Assembly: GCA_017694945.1 (NCBI GenBank)
Contig: JADIMA010000082.1
Coordinates: forward strand, 1-64,000
Length of the DNA: 64,000 nucleotides
Direction of reading: 5' to 3'
Origin: Candidatus Merdivivens pullicola
GTDB lineage: Bacteria; Bacteroidota; Bacteroidia; Bacteroidales; UBA932
Shown here: piece by piece, positions 53,110 to 62,712 of the stretch
How positions within the stretch are numbered: position 1 is the first letter of the stretch
How the letters are laid out: every line of letters begins with the position of its first letter
The notes under the pieces: generated by a model
The model's input: the letters and a program-made list of their open reading frames with translations, nothing else
The model's database searches: none
What the model was told of the DNA's origin: nothing
Translations under genes and position numbers: made by a program

Positions 53110-55095
53110 ATGCAATATATAGTATCCGCAAGGAAATACAGGCCCGACAGTTTCGGGGGCCTTATCGGGCAGGACAATATCGCCCGTACTCTGAGAAATT
53201 CTATAAAGAGGGGGCAGCTTGCTCATGCTTACCTGTTCTGCGGCCCTCGCGGCGTGGGAAAGACCAGTACGGCGAGGATTTTCGCGAAAACGATCAACTG
53301 CATGAATCCCACCCCGGACATGGAGCCTTGCGGTCATTGCGAATCATGCGTTTCCTTCGACGAGGGACGCTCGTACTGCATACACGAACTGGATGCCGCT
53401 TCCAATAACGGAGTCGAGGATATAAAGCAACTTATGGAGAAGGTGCGAATCCCTCCGCAGGTAGGCAGGTACAGCGTATATATAATCGATGAGGTGCACA
53501 TGCTCTCCCAGGCGGCTTTCAATGCTTTCCTGAAAACGCTTGAAGAGCCTCCGGCGCATGCGATTTTCATACTGGCCACTACCGAGAAGCACAAGATACT
53601 CCCTACGATTCTTTCAAGATGCCAGACATATGATTTCAATCGAATAAGCATAGAGGATATTGTGCGCAATCTCAAGGACATTTCGGAAAAAGAAGGCGTG
53701 TCGATAGGCGATGAGGCCCTTCATGTAATCGCGGCCAAGGCAGACGGCGCCATGAGGGACGCCCTTACGCTGTTCGACCAGACCGTGGCGTTTTGCGGAC
53801 GGGAAGTGTCGTATCAGGATGTCATTTCCAATCTTAATGTCCTGGATTACGATTATTACTTCAGGCTGGTGGATTGTTTTGCGGCCTCGGACTATGCTTC
53901 CGCCCTGCTGCTTTTTGACGAAGTGCTTTCAAAGGGTTTCAACGCGCTTTATTTCGTATCCGGTTTAAGCAGGCATTTCAGGGATTTGATTGTCAGCAAG
54001 AGCGGCTCCGCCTCTTCTTTGATAGAACTGCCGGGGTCTCTGAAGGAAAGATATGCGTCTCAGGCTTCGGGGCTGTCCATGAAGTTTCTGTATTCGGCCC
54101 TGGAAGACTCGGTGAGATGCGAATCGGCCTATCGTTCAAGTGTGAATCAAAGGCTGTTGATAGAGTTTACTCTTATGAAGATGTGCAGGCTGGTTTCTGT
54201 GCCGGAGGTTGATCCGGTCAGGACTGTCCCTCCGGTTTCAAAACCGCAGCCTGCAGTGCCGTCCGCACCTCCGTCTTTGGACATGGAAAGGTTGAGAAAG
54301 GTGTGGGACGATGTGACGGAGAAATATAAATCCGTCCCTTCCATCCAGAGGTTCTATTCTTTTATGAAATCGGCGGAACTTGGTCTTGAAGGTGATGCCG
54401 TTGTTCATTTTTTTGTGAAAAACGACAAGCAGAAAGCCTGGGTTGAAGCCAATGTGGCTGAAGAAATAGAAAAAGGACTGAGAGAGGGGCTTGGCTGCCC
54501 CGGTTTGGTTTTGTCTGTCAAGGTTGCACAGGAAACGTCCGCTCCTGTCCGTGTTGCGGCTCCTGTCAGGGCCGTCGCTGCCGAAAATGTGGCACAGAAT
54601 GTGAAAAAGAAGTCCGGCCTTTCGATTTCCTCGGTTTTGCAGGAGGATGAGGTCAGGACTGCTGAATCCGATGCGCCGGGCGATGTTTCCGGCAACAGGG
54701 CGTCGGAGGATATTTTGGCCAATGTGAAGCAGGAGGATGTCCGGAGGGTCTGGGACTCCATGACTGCAAAGTATGAAAGCAATAAGATGCTTTTCGCCGC
54801 AGTTTCGTCCGGGGATGTTTCGCTTGAAAAACAGGAGGGCAGGCTGATAGTGCATTTTTCTGCCGCCAATGAGGCCCAGAAAGAGTTGATTCAGACGAAA
54901 CTCCTTTCTGATTTGGAAGACGGATTGAGAACCGGGCTTGATATCGTTGCGGTGTCTTTGGCCATAGAAGTCGCACCGGATTCGGAAAAGTCCTCGCCGG
55001 CCTGTTACATGCCTTCGGAAAAGGCGAAGTACATGATGGAAAATTCGGAAGAAGTAAGGAATCTGTGTGAAGACCTCGGGCTGGATTTGAAATGA
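53110..55095 (+). CDS. dnaX: DNA polymerase III subunits gamma and tau
   Basis: 661 residues. Start SARKYRPDSFGGLIGQDNI, Walker A CGPRGVGKTSTARIFAK, four zinc-binding cysteines between CMNPTPDMEPCGHCESC and the preceding strand, DEVHMLSQAAFNAFLKTLEEP and sensor SRCQTYDF. The tail (~370-661) is a low-conservation tau region. Clamp-loader ATPase of the replisome. No slippery A-rich frameshift site is obvious. Confidence 0.95.
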   Translation: MQYIVSARKYRPDSFGGLIGQDNIARTLRNSIKRGQLAHAYLFCGPRGVGKTSTARIFAKTINCMNPTPDMEPCGHCESCVSFDEGRSYCIHELDAASNNGVEDIKQLMEKVRIPPQVGRYSVYIIDEVHMLSQAAFNAFLKTLEEPPAHAIFILATTEKHKILPTILSRCQTYDFNRISIEDIVRNLKDISEKEGVSIGDEALHVIAAKADGAMRDALTLFDQTVAFCGREVSYQDVISNLNVLDYDYYFRLVDCFAASDYASALLLFDEVLSKGFNALYFVSGLSRHFRDLIVSKSGSASSLIELPGSLKERYASQASGLSMKFLYSALEDSVRCESAYRSSVNQRLLIEFTLMKMCRLVSVPEVDPVRTVPPVSKPQPAVPSAPPSLDMERLRKVWDDVTEKYKSVPSIQRFYSFMKSAELGLEGDAVVHFFVKNDKQKAWVEANVAEEIEKGLREGLGCPGLVLSVKVAQETSAPVRVAAPVRAVAAENVAQNVKKKSGLSISSVLQEDEVRTAESDAPGDVSGNRASEDILANVKQEDVRRVWDSMTAKYESNKMLFAAVSSGDVSLEKQEGRLIVHFSAANEAQKELIQTKLLSDLEDGLRTGLDIVAVSLAIEVAPDSEKSSPACYMPSEKAKYMMENSEEVRNLCEDLGLDLK

Positions 55096-55137
55096 ATGTC
55101 CGCCCTGTTTGTTGTGTAATTTAATATATGTTGCAGG

Positions 55138-55893
55138 ATGAAACTTTATTGCAGGGATCTTGTTAAGAAATACGGCATGCGCACTGTTGTTAAAGGCGTG
55201 TCTTTTGATGTAGAGCAGGGAGAGATAGTCGGGCTTCTTGGGCCTAACGGTGCCGGAAAGACGACAAGTTTCTATATGATTACCGGGCTTATCAAACCCA
55301 ACGGAGGCAAGATTTTTCTTGACGACCAGGAAATAACCAATCTCCCGATGTACAAAAGGGCCCAACTCGGTCTTGGATATCTCGCCCAGGAGGCGTCAGT
55401 ATTCAGAAAACTGAGCGTGGAAGACAACATAATGTCCGTAATGGAGATGTCGCGTTTTACCAAACAGGAAAGGAAAGAGCGCCTTGAGTCGCTGATAGAT
55501 GAATTCGGCCTCCACAAGGTGCGGAAGAGTTACGGTATCCAGTTGTCCGGAGGCGAGAGGAGGCGTTGCGAAATAGCGCGCGCCCTGGCGATAGACCCGA
55601 AATTCATCCTGCTCGACGAGCCTTTTGCCGGTGTCGATCCGATAGCGGTGGAGGACATACAGCATATCATAGCAAAACTCAAGTACAAAAACATCGGTAT
55701 CATCATAACAGACCACAATGTTCATGAAACCCTGGCGATTACGGACAGAGCATACCTGCTTTATGAAGGCAATATCCTTGAAAGCGGCACGGCGGAGGAA
55801 CTTGCTTCGAACGAGGAAGTCCGCAGAAAGTACCTCGGAACCAATTTCGAGTTGAGAAAAGCCGTGCTGAATCCGAACAGGAACAAACAATAA
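55138..55893 (+). CDS. lptB: LPS export ABC transporter ATPase LptB
   Basis: 251 residues. Walker [22 protein letters not shown]-loop with [17 protein letters not shown], signature [16 protein letters not shown], Walker [17 protein letters not shown] and H-loop [11 protein letters not shown]. These are the LptB-specific wordings (YLAQE, GVDP). It powers LptFG extraction of LPS from the inner membrane. It lies 42 nt after dnaX and 14 nt before the serine dehydratase gene. Confidence 0.94.
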   Translation: MKLYCRDLVKKYGMRTVVKGVSFDVEQGEIVGLLGPNGAGKTTSFYMITGLIKPNGGKIFLDDQEITNLPMYKRAQLGLGYLAQEASVFRKLSVEDNIMSVMEMSRFTKQERKERLESLIDEFGLHKVRKSYGIQLSGGERRRCEIARALAIDPKFILLDEPFAGVDPIAVEDIQHIIAKLKYKNIGIIITDHNVHETLAITDRAYLLYEGNILESGTAEELASNEEVRRKYLGTNFELRKAVLNPNRNKQ

Positions 55894-55907
55894 TAAGGAT
55901 TGGAAAA

Positions 55908-57110
55908 ATGGATTCGATTAAAAACATATACAGAATAGGTCGCGGCCCTTCAAGCAGCCATACCATGGCTCCGATGAGGGCGGCGCAGATGTTTCTTGAA
56001 AAATCGGGCAGGCATGCGTCCCGGTATGAAGTAGAACTTTACGGCTCGCTTGCTTCCACCGGGAAGGGGCACTTGACCGATGTCGCCATTCTGGACGTGC
56101 TGTCCCCGGTGGCGCCATCCGAAATAATATGGCATCCCGACACAAATCTTCCGATGCACCCCAATGGGATGATTTTCAAAGCCTATGATGGGGATGGGAA
56201 TGTAGCCGTGTCATGGACTGTGTATAGCACGGGGGGCGGCGCCCTGGCTGATGATACCTGGGACGAACGCAGGACGGAGAATATTTATGAGATGGATTGG
56301 ATCGGCGATATTTACAGGTGGTGCAGCAATACGGGGTGTTCTTATTGGGAATATGTAGAACAGCATGAGGACAAGGATATATGGGATTATCTCTTCGAGG
56401 CGTGGAAAAAAATGCAGGAAGTAGTCCATCGCGGGCTGGATACCGAGGGGGTCATCCCCGGAGGGCTGGGGCTGAGAAGAAAAGCCGGCGAGTACCACAT
56501 CAAGGCTGTCGGTTATAGCAATGCTGTAAGAGGAAGGGGACTGGTGTATTCCTATGCCCTTGCGGTATCTGAAGAAAACGCCTGCGGCGGAGAGGTGGTT
56601 ACCGCTCCTACATGCGGTTCGTCCGGGGTTTTGCCGGCGGTGCTTTTCCATTTGAAAAGAAGCAGGGATTTTTCAGACAAAAAAATCCTGCACGCCATGG
56701 CGACGGCCGGTCTTTTCGGCAATGTCGTGAGGACGAATGCTTCCGTATCCGGGGCGGCTGTGGGTTGTCAGGGAGAAGTGGGTGTCGCCTGTGCCATGGC
56801 TGCTGCTGCGGCAAGCCAACTGTTCGGAGGTACTCCTTCCCAGATTGAATATGCAGCAGAAATGGGGCTGGAGCATCATCTCGGACTTACCTGTGACCCT
56901 GTAGGCGGCCTCGTCCAGATACCCTGCATAGAACGTAACGCCTTTGCGGCGGCGCGTGCTCTCGACGCCAATACATATTCTAATTTTTCTGATGGCAGGC
57001 ACAGGGTGAGTTTTGATGATGTGGTGGATGTCATGCAGCAGACGGGAAAGGATCTTCCGAGCCTGTATAAAGAAACTTCACAAGGGGGGTTGGCAAAAAG
57101 ATTGGTGTGA
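55908..57110 (+). CDS. sdaA: L-serine ammonia-lyase (4Fe-4S type)
   Basis: 400 residues, single-chain form: N-terminal beta domain (RIGRGPSSSHTMAPMRAAQMF), then alpha domain with GEVVTAPTCGSSGVLPAVL, LTCDPVGGLVQIPCIERNAF. The three cysteines in these motifs are the expected cluster ligands. It deaminates L-serine to pyruvate and ammonia and is oxygen-sensitive, consistent with an anaerobe. A strong terminator follows 76 nt after its stop. Confidence 0.95.
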   Translation: MDSIKNIYRIGRGPSSSHTMAPMRAAQMFLEKSGRHASRYEVELYGSLASTGKGHLTDVAILDVLSPVAPSEIIWHPDTNLPMHPNGMIFKAYDGDGNVAVSWTVYSTGGGALADDTWDERRTENIYEMDWIGDIYRWCSNTGCSYWEYVEQHEDKDIWDYLFEAWKKMQEVVHRGLDTEGVIPGGLGLRRKAGEYHIKAVGYSNAVRGRGLVYSYALAVSEENACGGEVVTAPTCGSSGVLPAVLFHLKRSRDFSDKKILHAMATAGLFGNVVRTNASVSGAAVGCQGEVGVACAMAAAAASQLFGGTPSQIEYAAEMGLEHHLGLTCDPVGGLVQIPCIERNAFAAARALDANTYSNFSDGRHRVSFDDVVDVMQQTGKDLPSLYKETSQGGLAKRLV

Positions 57111-57186
57111 TGTTTTGTTTGGCATGCATTTGGCATGTGGAAAAAACGGATTGTTTTCATAATAAGATAGGTTAGTATATACGATG

Positions 57187-57214
57187 AGAGTGAGTGCTTC
57201 GGCCTCACTCTTTT
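57187..57214 (+). terminator. Terminator after sdaA
   Basis: 8-bp stem AGAGTGAG / CTCACTCT with an inner GC-TTCG-GC loop, followed by TTTT. Confidence 0.85.
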
Positions 57215-57298
57215 CTGTATTATGATGAAAAGCGTTGCCATGTTCCCCTTTGTGTCCCCCTTCCAGTTCTGAAAAATAACCCGGTATGCCTTCTTTGG

Positions 57299-57493
57299 GC
57301 CACGCCCCGACTTAATTTAAAGATATCGCAATATATTGATATATAATAGATTACTATTGTAATAATATTTTACAGGTGTGGATTCTGAGGGTGTCGGAAG
57401 CCCTTGAAATCCACACTTGTTTTTTGGAGCGCATGTTGTTTATTCTTGATTTACAATGGATTGCAAAGATTAAAGTTAAGTCGGGGCGTGGCC
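57299..57493. repeat. Nested-palindrome element, copy B, inside an 18-bp perfect inverted repeat
   Basis: GGCCACGCCCCGACTTAA (57299-57316) and its exact reverse complement (57476-57493) enclose 159 bp. The enclosed DNA matches copy A (208-357) along its whole length, with a hairpin ACAGGTGTGGATT / AATCCACACTTGT followed by T6. Imperfect pairing continues inward from the 18-bp arms. It lies between sdaA and the headless surface-protein frame. MITE/REP-like element or an invertible regulatory segment are both possible. No recombinase is in the window. Confidence 0.75.
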
Positions 57494-57666
57494 TTGGCTG
57501 CACCTCATGCTGCCGGAAGGTGTTTTGCCGGGAAAGTGAACCATTTTCCCGAGAATTCCAGACGCTTTCCCGGAACTCTCGAGTTTGTACTTTATGTCCC
57601 CCATAATGTCCTACTATATCGGAAACTGACGTATGTTATTGATAATCAATCAGTGTATTATATATT
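57494..57666. other. Non-coding gap before the surface-protein frame
   Basis: No gene that I can support. It contains a CGGGAAA/TTTCCCG inverted motif and CTTTATGTCCCCC (57590-57602), a near copy of CTTTGTGTCCCCC at 57248-57260 in the same orientation. A loose promoter follows: TTG, 19-nt spacer, TATATTTTG ending at the first codons of the surface frame. A 42-codon minus-strand ORF (57604-57476) ends inside the inverted repeat and is probably chance or a remnant. Confidence 0.5.
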
Positions 57667-60600
57667 TTGTGGTTTCAAAAGGACTACACCCCTGACATTA
57701 ACAAGGTCCGCGAGGACATGGTGACTGCCCTTGAAGAGCAGAACCAGGCTCTTACGGAAGCTATCAATTCCCTTAGGGAAGAAGCGAGACAGCTTGCTGC
57801 TGCAGCCGAGCAGACTGCAAAAGATTATGCTGACGCTGCGGCTGAAGCAGCCGAGCAGGCTGCAATAGCAGAGGCTGAGAATTTGGCTGAAGCGGCACGT
57901 CAGGCTGCAATAGAAGCAGCCCAGAAAGCCGCTGACAATGCCCTGGCCCTTGCAAAAGAGTATGCCGACATGGTCGCTGCTCAGAAAGCAAGTGAGGTAA
58001 AGGCTGAAATCATTGCTGAAATTCAGGATGACTTGAAGAGGACCCTTGAAGATGCAAAGGCTTATACCGATGCGGAACTCAAGGAACTTGAAGACGCACT
58101 CAACCTGAAGATTAATGAACTTGCAAGCCGTATCGAGGGTGTGGCTGCCGATTTCCAGAAGCAACTTGAAGACTATGCCGATCAGTTCAACGGCCAGTTG
58201 GATCAACTCGAGCAGGATTTGCTTGATCAACTTGGAGACTTGTCGGACAGTCTGAGGGAAGAACTCGGTAACCTTGAGGAAAATTTCAATGGCCAGCTTG
58301 GCAACCTTGAGGACGATTTGAACGGTCAGATCGGCGGGCTTGAAGATCAGATCGGCGGGCTTCGCGATAGTCTTTACAACCAGTTGAATGAAATCCATTC
58401 GCAGGTTTACGAGATTATGAGCAATTTGAACTCCCTGTCTTCAATAGTTGAGGCTCAAGGCGAGCAGATCAACGGCCTTATTGCCTTGACTACTCAATTG
58501 GAGGCAAGGATTGAGACTCTTGAAGCATACAAACTCACCGTGGATGACTTCATGAAAGAGACTGAGCAGACATTCAATGAGTTGAACGAACGCCTTGGCG
58601 GACTTGACGACCGTTTGGATTCAATGGAAGAGGCTCATGGACAGGATATAGATGCTTTGAAATCTGCCATTGAAAATACAAGGTCTGAAATGTCCGAGTA
58701 TGTTGAAGACTTGCAGTTGCAGATTAATGCAATCAATACTTTGGTGCTCAACCTCCAGGAACTCTATGGCGAAGTAAGTGCGGAGATTGCAAAACTTTAT
58801 GGCGAAATAGCCCTTCTCGGCAACCGGGTTGACGGTGTTGAAAACAGCCTTGCTGCTTACCAGGAAGCGATTGACAACTACCTTGAAATACTCAGGGCTG
58901 AACTTGAAGCAGCGATTGCGGCCGGCGACAATGCTACAGCGCAGGCAGTTAAGGAAGAACTCATCAACAAACTCAACGAATCTCTCGAGATTGTAGAAAA
59001 CAGGCTCAGGGAATACTTCACTACCGAACTTTCCGAACTTGAAAACCTGTTCGGAATGGAACTGGCGAAAGTGAGAAGCGAACTCTCTGCAAATTACAAT
59101 GAACTCAATTCGAAAATCGATGAGTTGAGGAAGGAAATGTTCGTGATAGAAAAAGCGATTTATGCTTATGTCAACGAAAGCATCAATACTCTTACCGAAG
59201 ATATCCGCGACCAGTTTGCCGCTGTCAACGCGAAACTTGGCAAGAGGCTTACTTCCATCACATTGATTCCTGAAACCTATGTGAACGGTGTTCCTTCGGT
59301 AATGATTCCTGTCCTTACTTACAATCCGTATGTAGAAGACGAGGCAACGCCTGAAGTTTTCACAAAAGACAACAAAGTCACTTATTACAGTTCGATTGAT
59401 ACGATTGCTGTCCGTTATCACCTTTCTCCTGACCATATAGATATTAACGGTATAGTTAAGAATGATATCAATTATGTATTCGAGGCTGCCGAAATGGTTA
59501 AGAGCTATGTGGCAAGCGAGGATCTGGACTGGTTCACTATCGACTACGATGAAATCGTTATCAATGACAGGAACGAACTTGTTATCCCTCTCTTGAGGAA
59601 CGCTATTGAGATGACTGAAGGCGAAACGGTTGATTTCCGCACTACTTCTGACAGGGAAATCATTACAGGTGCATTGAAGGTTCCTATCGCTGAAGCGCTT
59701 CTTACCGACGAAGAGAAACAGAACAACGGCGCTTCTGTTACATCGGAATACACTGCATTCTACGATGATCCGCGCAATATCCATATAACCCCGTTGAAAG
59801 ATCTCAACCAGGATATTAACGGATATTCATGTGAGAACGGCCACAAACGTTTCTCTACTACATTCAATGCTGTTAAATCCGTTTCTGTATTGCCTTCCGT
59901 TGAAGTAAGGTATGACGAGGGCATCGACCTCCTTTCACTCGTTACTTCATGCGCTTATGCAATTAACGACCAGGCAAGGTGCAAGGAAATTTCAAAGGAA
60001 ACTTTGAAAGACCACGGCTTCGAGTTCAGGTTCTCTATTCCTGCGGAATATTACAAAGGCACTGAAAAGACCAACGAGCAGGATTTCGTTCAGTTCGTAT
60101 CCGGAAGCACTACAAGCGTCGAGGCCAAACTCCCTGGCGGAGTTACCGACAACAGGGCATCGGTAGGCAGGACTCCTGTCATCCGCGTAGAGTTGGTTAA
60201 TGTTGACGACAACGCTATCGTCGATGTACAGTGGTTCAAGATAGTATGGGTTGACGAAGAAATCGAGGATGTAGAACTCGGCAACATCAAGACTTTCGAT
60301 TATCTCCTCAGCTGCAACGATTTCAGAGGCGAACTCACATGGCAGGAATTCAATGACAAGGTTATTTCCAAGATAGGCGCTGCCGGAATGTCGCACGAAG
60401 AATTCGGTCAGAAGTATGTAAGGAACGGTAAACTCAATACTACGGTGGTTCTTGATGCAGAGGCTGAAAACTTCAACGATGTGACTGGTACTATCGATAT
60501 CGACTACCCTGTTTCAGAGGTTGAACTTACTACTGCAATCCTCGGCTGGTCGCTTACAGTAGCCGAAATCGGCGATGTAATTGACGAGATACTTGAAAAC

Positions 60601-61827
60601 GGCAAGGTAAGCAAGACTATCGACGTTACTATCCATCCTAATGGCGTGGGCGCTCCTGAAGTTACATTCTCTCTCACGATGAACGTTCTTCCTGGCGACC
60701 TCCCTGCAATCAACGGATACAACGATTCCAAGTGGTCTGATGCAAACCATACCCTTGCTCCGGTATATCCGGTCGCTTATGCCGCTAAGGACGGTGACGA
60801 TGTAACTACTGAGGAATGCTATTACTACTACTCTCTTATGGATCTCTTCCGCGCTGACGGCAAGGGCAACATAATCAAGAACCTTTACATCTCTGAGGCA
60901 CAGGCTGAGGCATACGGTTCCGAAACAGCTTTCGACTGCCGTGCATGGGATATGCAGTTCTCGGCAACTCAGGAAAATACTCCTGATGAAAACTACGTGG
61001 CAGAGTTTGTAAACTTTGATCAGGACTATGCCGGATTCAATGATGAAAAAGGCTATAGTTTCATATACAATTACAGCGCTGGCTGGGAAATAGATATAGC
61101 CGGTCTTGCACCGGTGGGCTATCCTGATGCCATTGCCAATTGGTACAGAGGAACTGAAGATTCTTATCTGCAGAACTTCTACATATCTGTTCCGAGCATG
61201 ATGGGCTCTCCATACGATCCTGAAGTAATCGCTATCGTAAGCGATCCTGAAGATGCAGAGAAGGTGACAGTGACTATCGACGTATGGGCACAAATCAACC
61301 TTTACAACATCATGAAGGTTACTTCATTCGATGTATGGTTCGTAGCACCTCTTACTTTCTCCGAGCCTAATGTAACCAAGTCAATAACCGATGCCTTCGG
61401 TACAGAGCAGTCAATCACTCTTGACGAATATCTCGGCCAGGTTAAGGACTTCGACGGCGCAAGGGTTGACAAGGATGAGGACATGTGCGAATACTATGGC
61501 CTTGAATACGCTTGGGGCGCAGAAGAGACCATCCGCGTGAACATGAAACTTGAAGGCGACAATCTGACTGTTGATACATCACTCGATCCTGCAAATCCGG
61601 AGGATTACGAACAGATGCTCACTCTTGAAGAGGCAAGGCTCGCTGATTTCGTAACTCTTGAGGATGACGGGGCTGGTAACACCGTACTCAAATACCGTCG
61701 TACGGCAGGTACCGCAAACGTTCAGACAGTTACGATGTACATCCCTGTAACTTATACCCACATCTGGGGCAGTGAACTGATGTATGCTGCAATTGAACTC
61801 AAACCGAGCGGTTCGATAGTTGATTAA
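57667..61827 (+). pseudogene. Coiled-coil, S-layer-like surface protein lacking its N-terminal signal (headless frame)
   Basis: 1386 codons, open from 57646, but the only possible early starts are non-ATG (TTG 57667); the first ATG is codon 18. Residues ~20-530 are an Ala/Glu/Gln-rich coiled coil with loose repeats (GQLDQLEQDLLDQL, GQLGNLEDDLNGQ). Residues ~530-1386 are beta-rich Ig-like surface modules ending YIPVTYTHIWG. The start WFQKDYTPDINKVRED resembles the segment just after the lipobox Cys in Bacteroidales surface lipoproteins (SCKDYD...). Signal peptide and Cys are missing. The body is intact and unmutated. It is either a silent cassette of a phase-variable system, an OFF orientation, or a truncated gene. 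Confidence 0.7.
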
Positions 61828-61868
61828 TGAAAACAGGTTCTTTCAGATAATATTCATTAATTAAACGG

Positions 61869-61904
61869 ATGGGGTGTGTCGCTCATGACGGCACACCCCA
61901 TTTT
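61869..61904 (+). terminator. Terminator after the surface-protein frame
   Basis: 10-bp stem ATGGGGTGTG / CACACCCCAT, 13-nt loop, then TTTTC. Retention of a good terminator argues that the frame is or was transcribed. Confidence 0.8.
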
Positions 61905-61972
61905 CTTATATGTTTTTACAAATAATTGATTGAATTTTTAAAGAAAAATCATGCTATTTGAAAAAAAATGTC

Positions 61973-61980
61973 TATATTTG
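61973..61980 (+). promoter_or_regulatory. tRNA-Asn (unit 1) -7 box
   Basis: TATATTTG, 12 nt before the tRNA 5' end, as for tRNA-Arg. Confidence 0.6.
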
Positions 61981-61992
61981 CAGTCCCAAAAT

Positions 61993-62066
61993 TCCTCATT
62001 AGCTCAGTTGGTTAGAGCATCTGACTGTTAATCAGAGGGTCCTAGGTTCAAGTCCTAGATGAGGAG
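61993..62066 (+). tRNA. tRNA-Asn (anticodon GTT), unit 1
   Basis: Acceptor TCCTCAT / ATGAGGA plus discriminator G, D loop AGCTCAGTTGGTTAGAGC, anticodon loop CTGTTAA between TCTGA and TCAGA, T arm CCTAGGTTCAAGTCCTAG. The anticodon GTT reads AAC/AAT. CCA follows at 62067-62069, so the 3' end is encoded in this copy only. Confidence 0.96.
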
Positions 62067-62070
62067 CCAA

Positions 62071-62112
62071 AGCGGACAAATCATCGGAAACGGCGGTTTG
62101 TCCGCTTTTTTA
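62071..62112 (+). terminator. Terminator of tRNA-Asn unit 1
   Basis: AGCGGACAAA / TTTGTCCGCT stem followed by TTTTTA, immediately after the encoded CCA. Confidence 0.85.
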
Positions 62113-62124
62113 TTGCGGCTTGCA

Positions 62125-62167
62125 TAAAAAAACGGATTCCAGAAGATTTAAAACCCTCTGGAATCCG
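62125..62167 (-). terminator. Terminator of hsp20
   Basis: Minus-strand CGGATTCCAGA / TCTGGAATCCG perfect 11-bp stem followed by T7, about 22 nt after the hsp20 stop. Confidence 0.9.
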
Positions 62168-62188
62168 CACTGTTATTCTTCCGTACTA

Positions 62189-62635
62189 TTATTCAATAGC
62201 AATGGTCTGGGTAGTGTCGATAGGCTTTTCTTCCTCTTTCTTAGGCAGTACTATTGTCAGCACGCCGTGTTCCATTTTGGCGGAAATGCCTTTCCTGTCA
62301 ATGGTGTCAGGCAAAAGCAGGCTCTGCTGGAATCTGCTGTATGAGAACTCCCTTCTCAGGTATTTGCCGTTCTTCTTTCCTTCATGCTCCTTGTCTTCGT
62401 ACTTTTTCTCCATTTCAATGGTGAGTTCATTGTCGTTGGTGACATTGATCTTGAAATCGTTCTTCGTGAGACCCGGAGCGGCGACTTCGACAGTGAAGTC
62501 CTTTTCGTTTTCAATGATGTTTACAGCCGGTGAGGTGCTGTTGCTCCTTGCGATGTTGGTATTCATGAAATCATCATCAAAGATGTCATTGAAAATAGAT
62601 GGTAACCAATACTGGTTTCTTCTAACAAGTGCCAT
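62189..62635 (-). CDS. Hsp20/alpha-crystallin small heat-shock protein
   Basis: 148 residues from ATG 62635, chosen because a strong GGAGG lies 8-12 nt upstream. N-terminal RRNQYWLPSIFNDIFDDDF, alpha-crystallin domain (~40-130: NIIENEKDFTVEVAAPGL, YSRFQQSLLLPDTIDRKGI, MEHGVLTIVLPKKEEE), and C-terminal I-x-I motif IAI. ATP-independent holdase in the cytoplasm. It lies between two identical tRNA-Asn units and on the opposite strand. A sigma-54-like promoter and a 66-nt leader with a CCGAC/GTCGG hairpin precede it. Confidence 0.94.
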   Translation of the reverse strand: MALVRRNQYWLPSIFNDIFDDDFMNTNIARSNSTSPAVNIIENEKDFTVEVAAPGLTKNDFKINVTNDNELTIEMEKKYEDKEHEGKKNGKYLRREFSYSRFQQSLLLPDTIDRKGISAKMEHGVLTIVLPKKEEEKPIDTTQTIAIE

Positions 62636-62712
62636 AATTTTATCCTCCAAATTTTAAATTCAACTTTATTGTATCCGAACCCGACCCTTGTCGGATTCGT
62701 GCATATAGTCTG

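Larger units (their letters stand above)
61964..62067 (+). repeat. 104-bp direct repeat, unit 1 (promoter plus tRNA-Asn)
   Basis: Identical to 62816-62919. The unit starts AAAAATGTCTATATTTG and runs through the whole tRNA-Asn. The two units flank hsp20 in direct orientation, 852 bp apart start to start. Confidence 0.9.

Noticed and set aside
57404-57724. Plus-strand ORF that could supply a signal peptide to the surface protein by frameshift
   Set aside because: Its start is inside the palindromic element, the N-terminus is not a convincing signal peptide, and it enters the surface gene in the wrong frame without a slippery site.
57658-58398. 246-aa minus-strand ORF opposite the coiled coil
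   Set aside because: Leu/Phe/Ile-rich reverse reading of a heptad-repeat region; not a real membrane protein.
58140-58400. Short tandem repeats in DNA (possible CRISPR or minisatellite)
   Set aside because: They encode imperfect coiled-coil heptads in frame; there are no uniform repeats or spacers.
62636-62702. RNA thermometer in the hsp20 leader
   Set aside because: A CCGAC/GTCGG hairpin exists, but the GGAGG ribosome site is not visibly paired.
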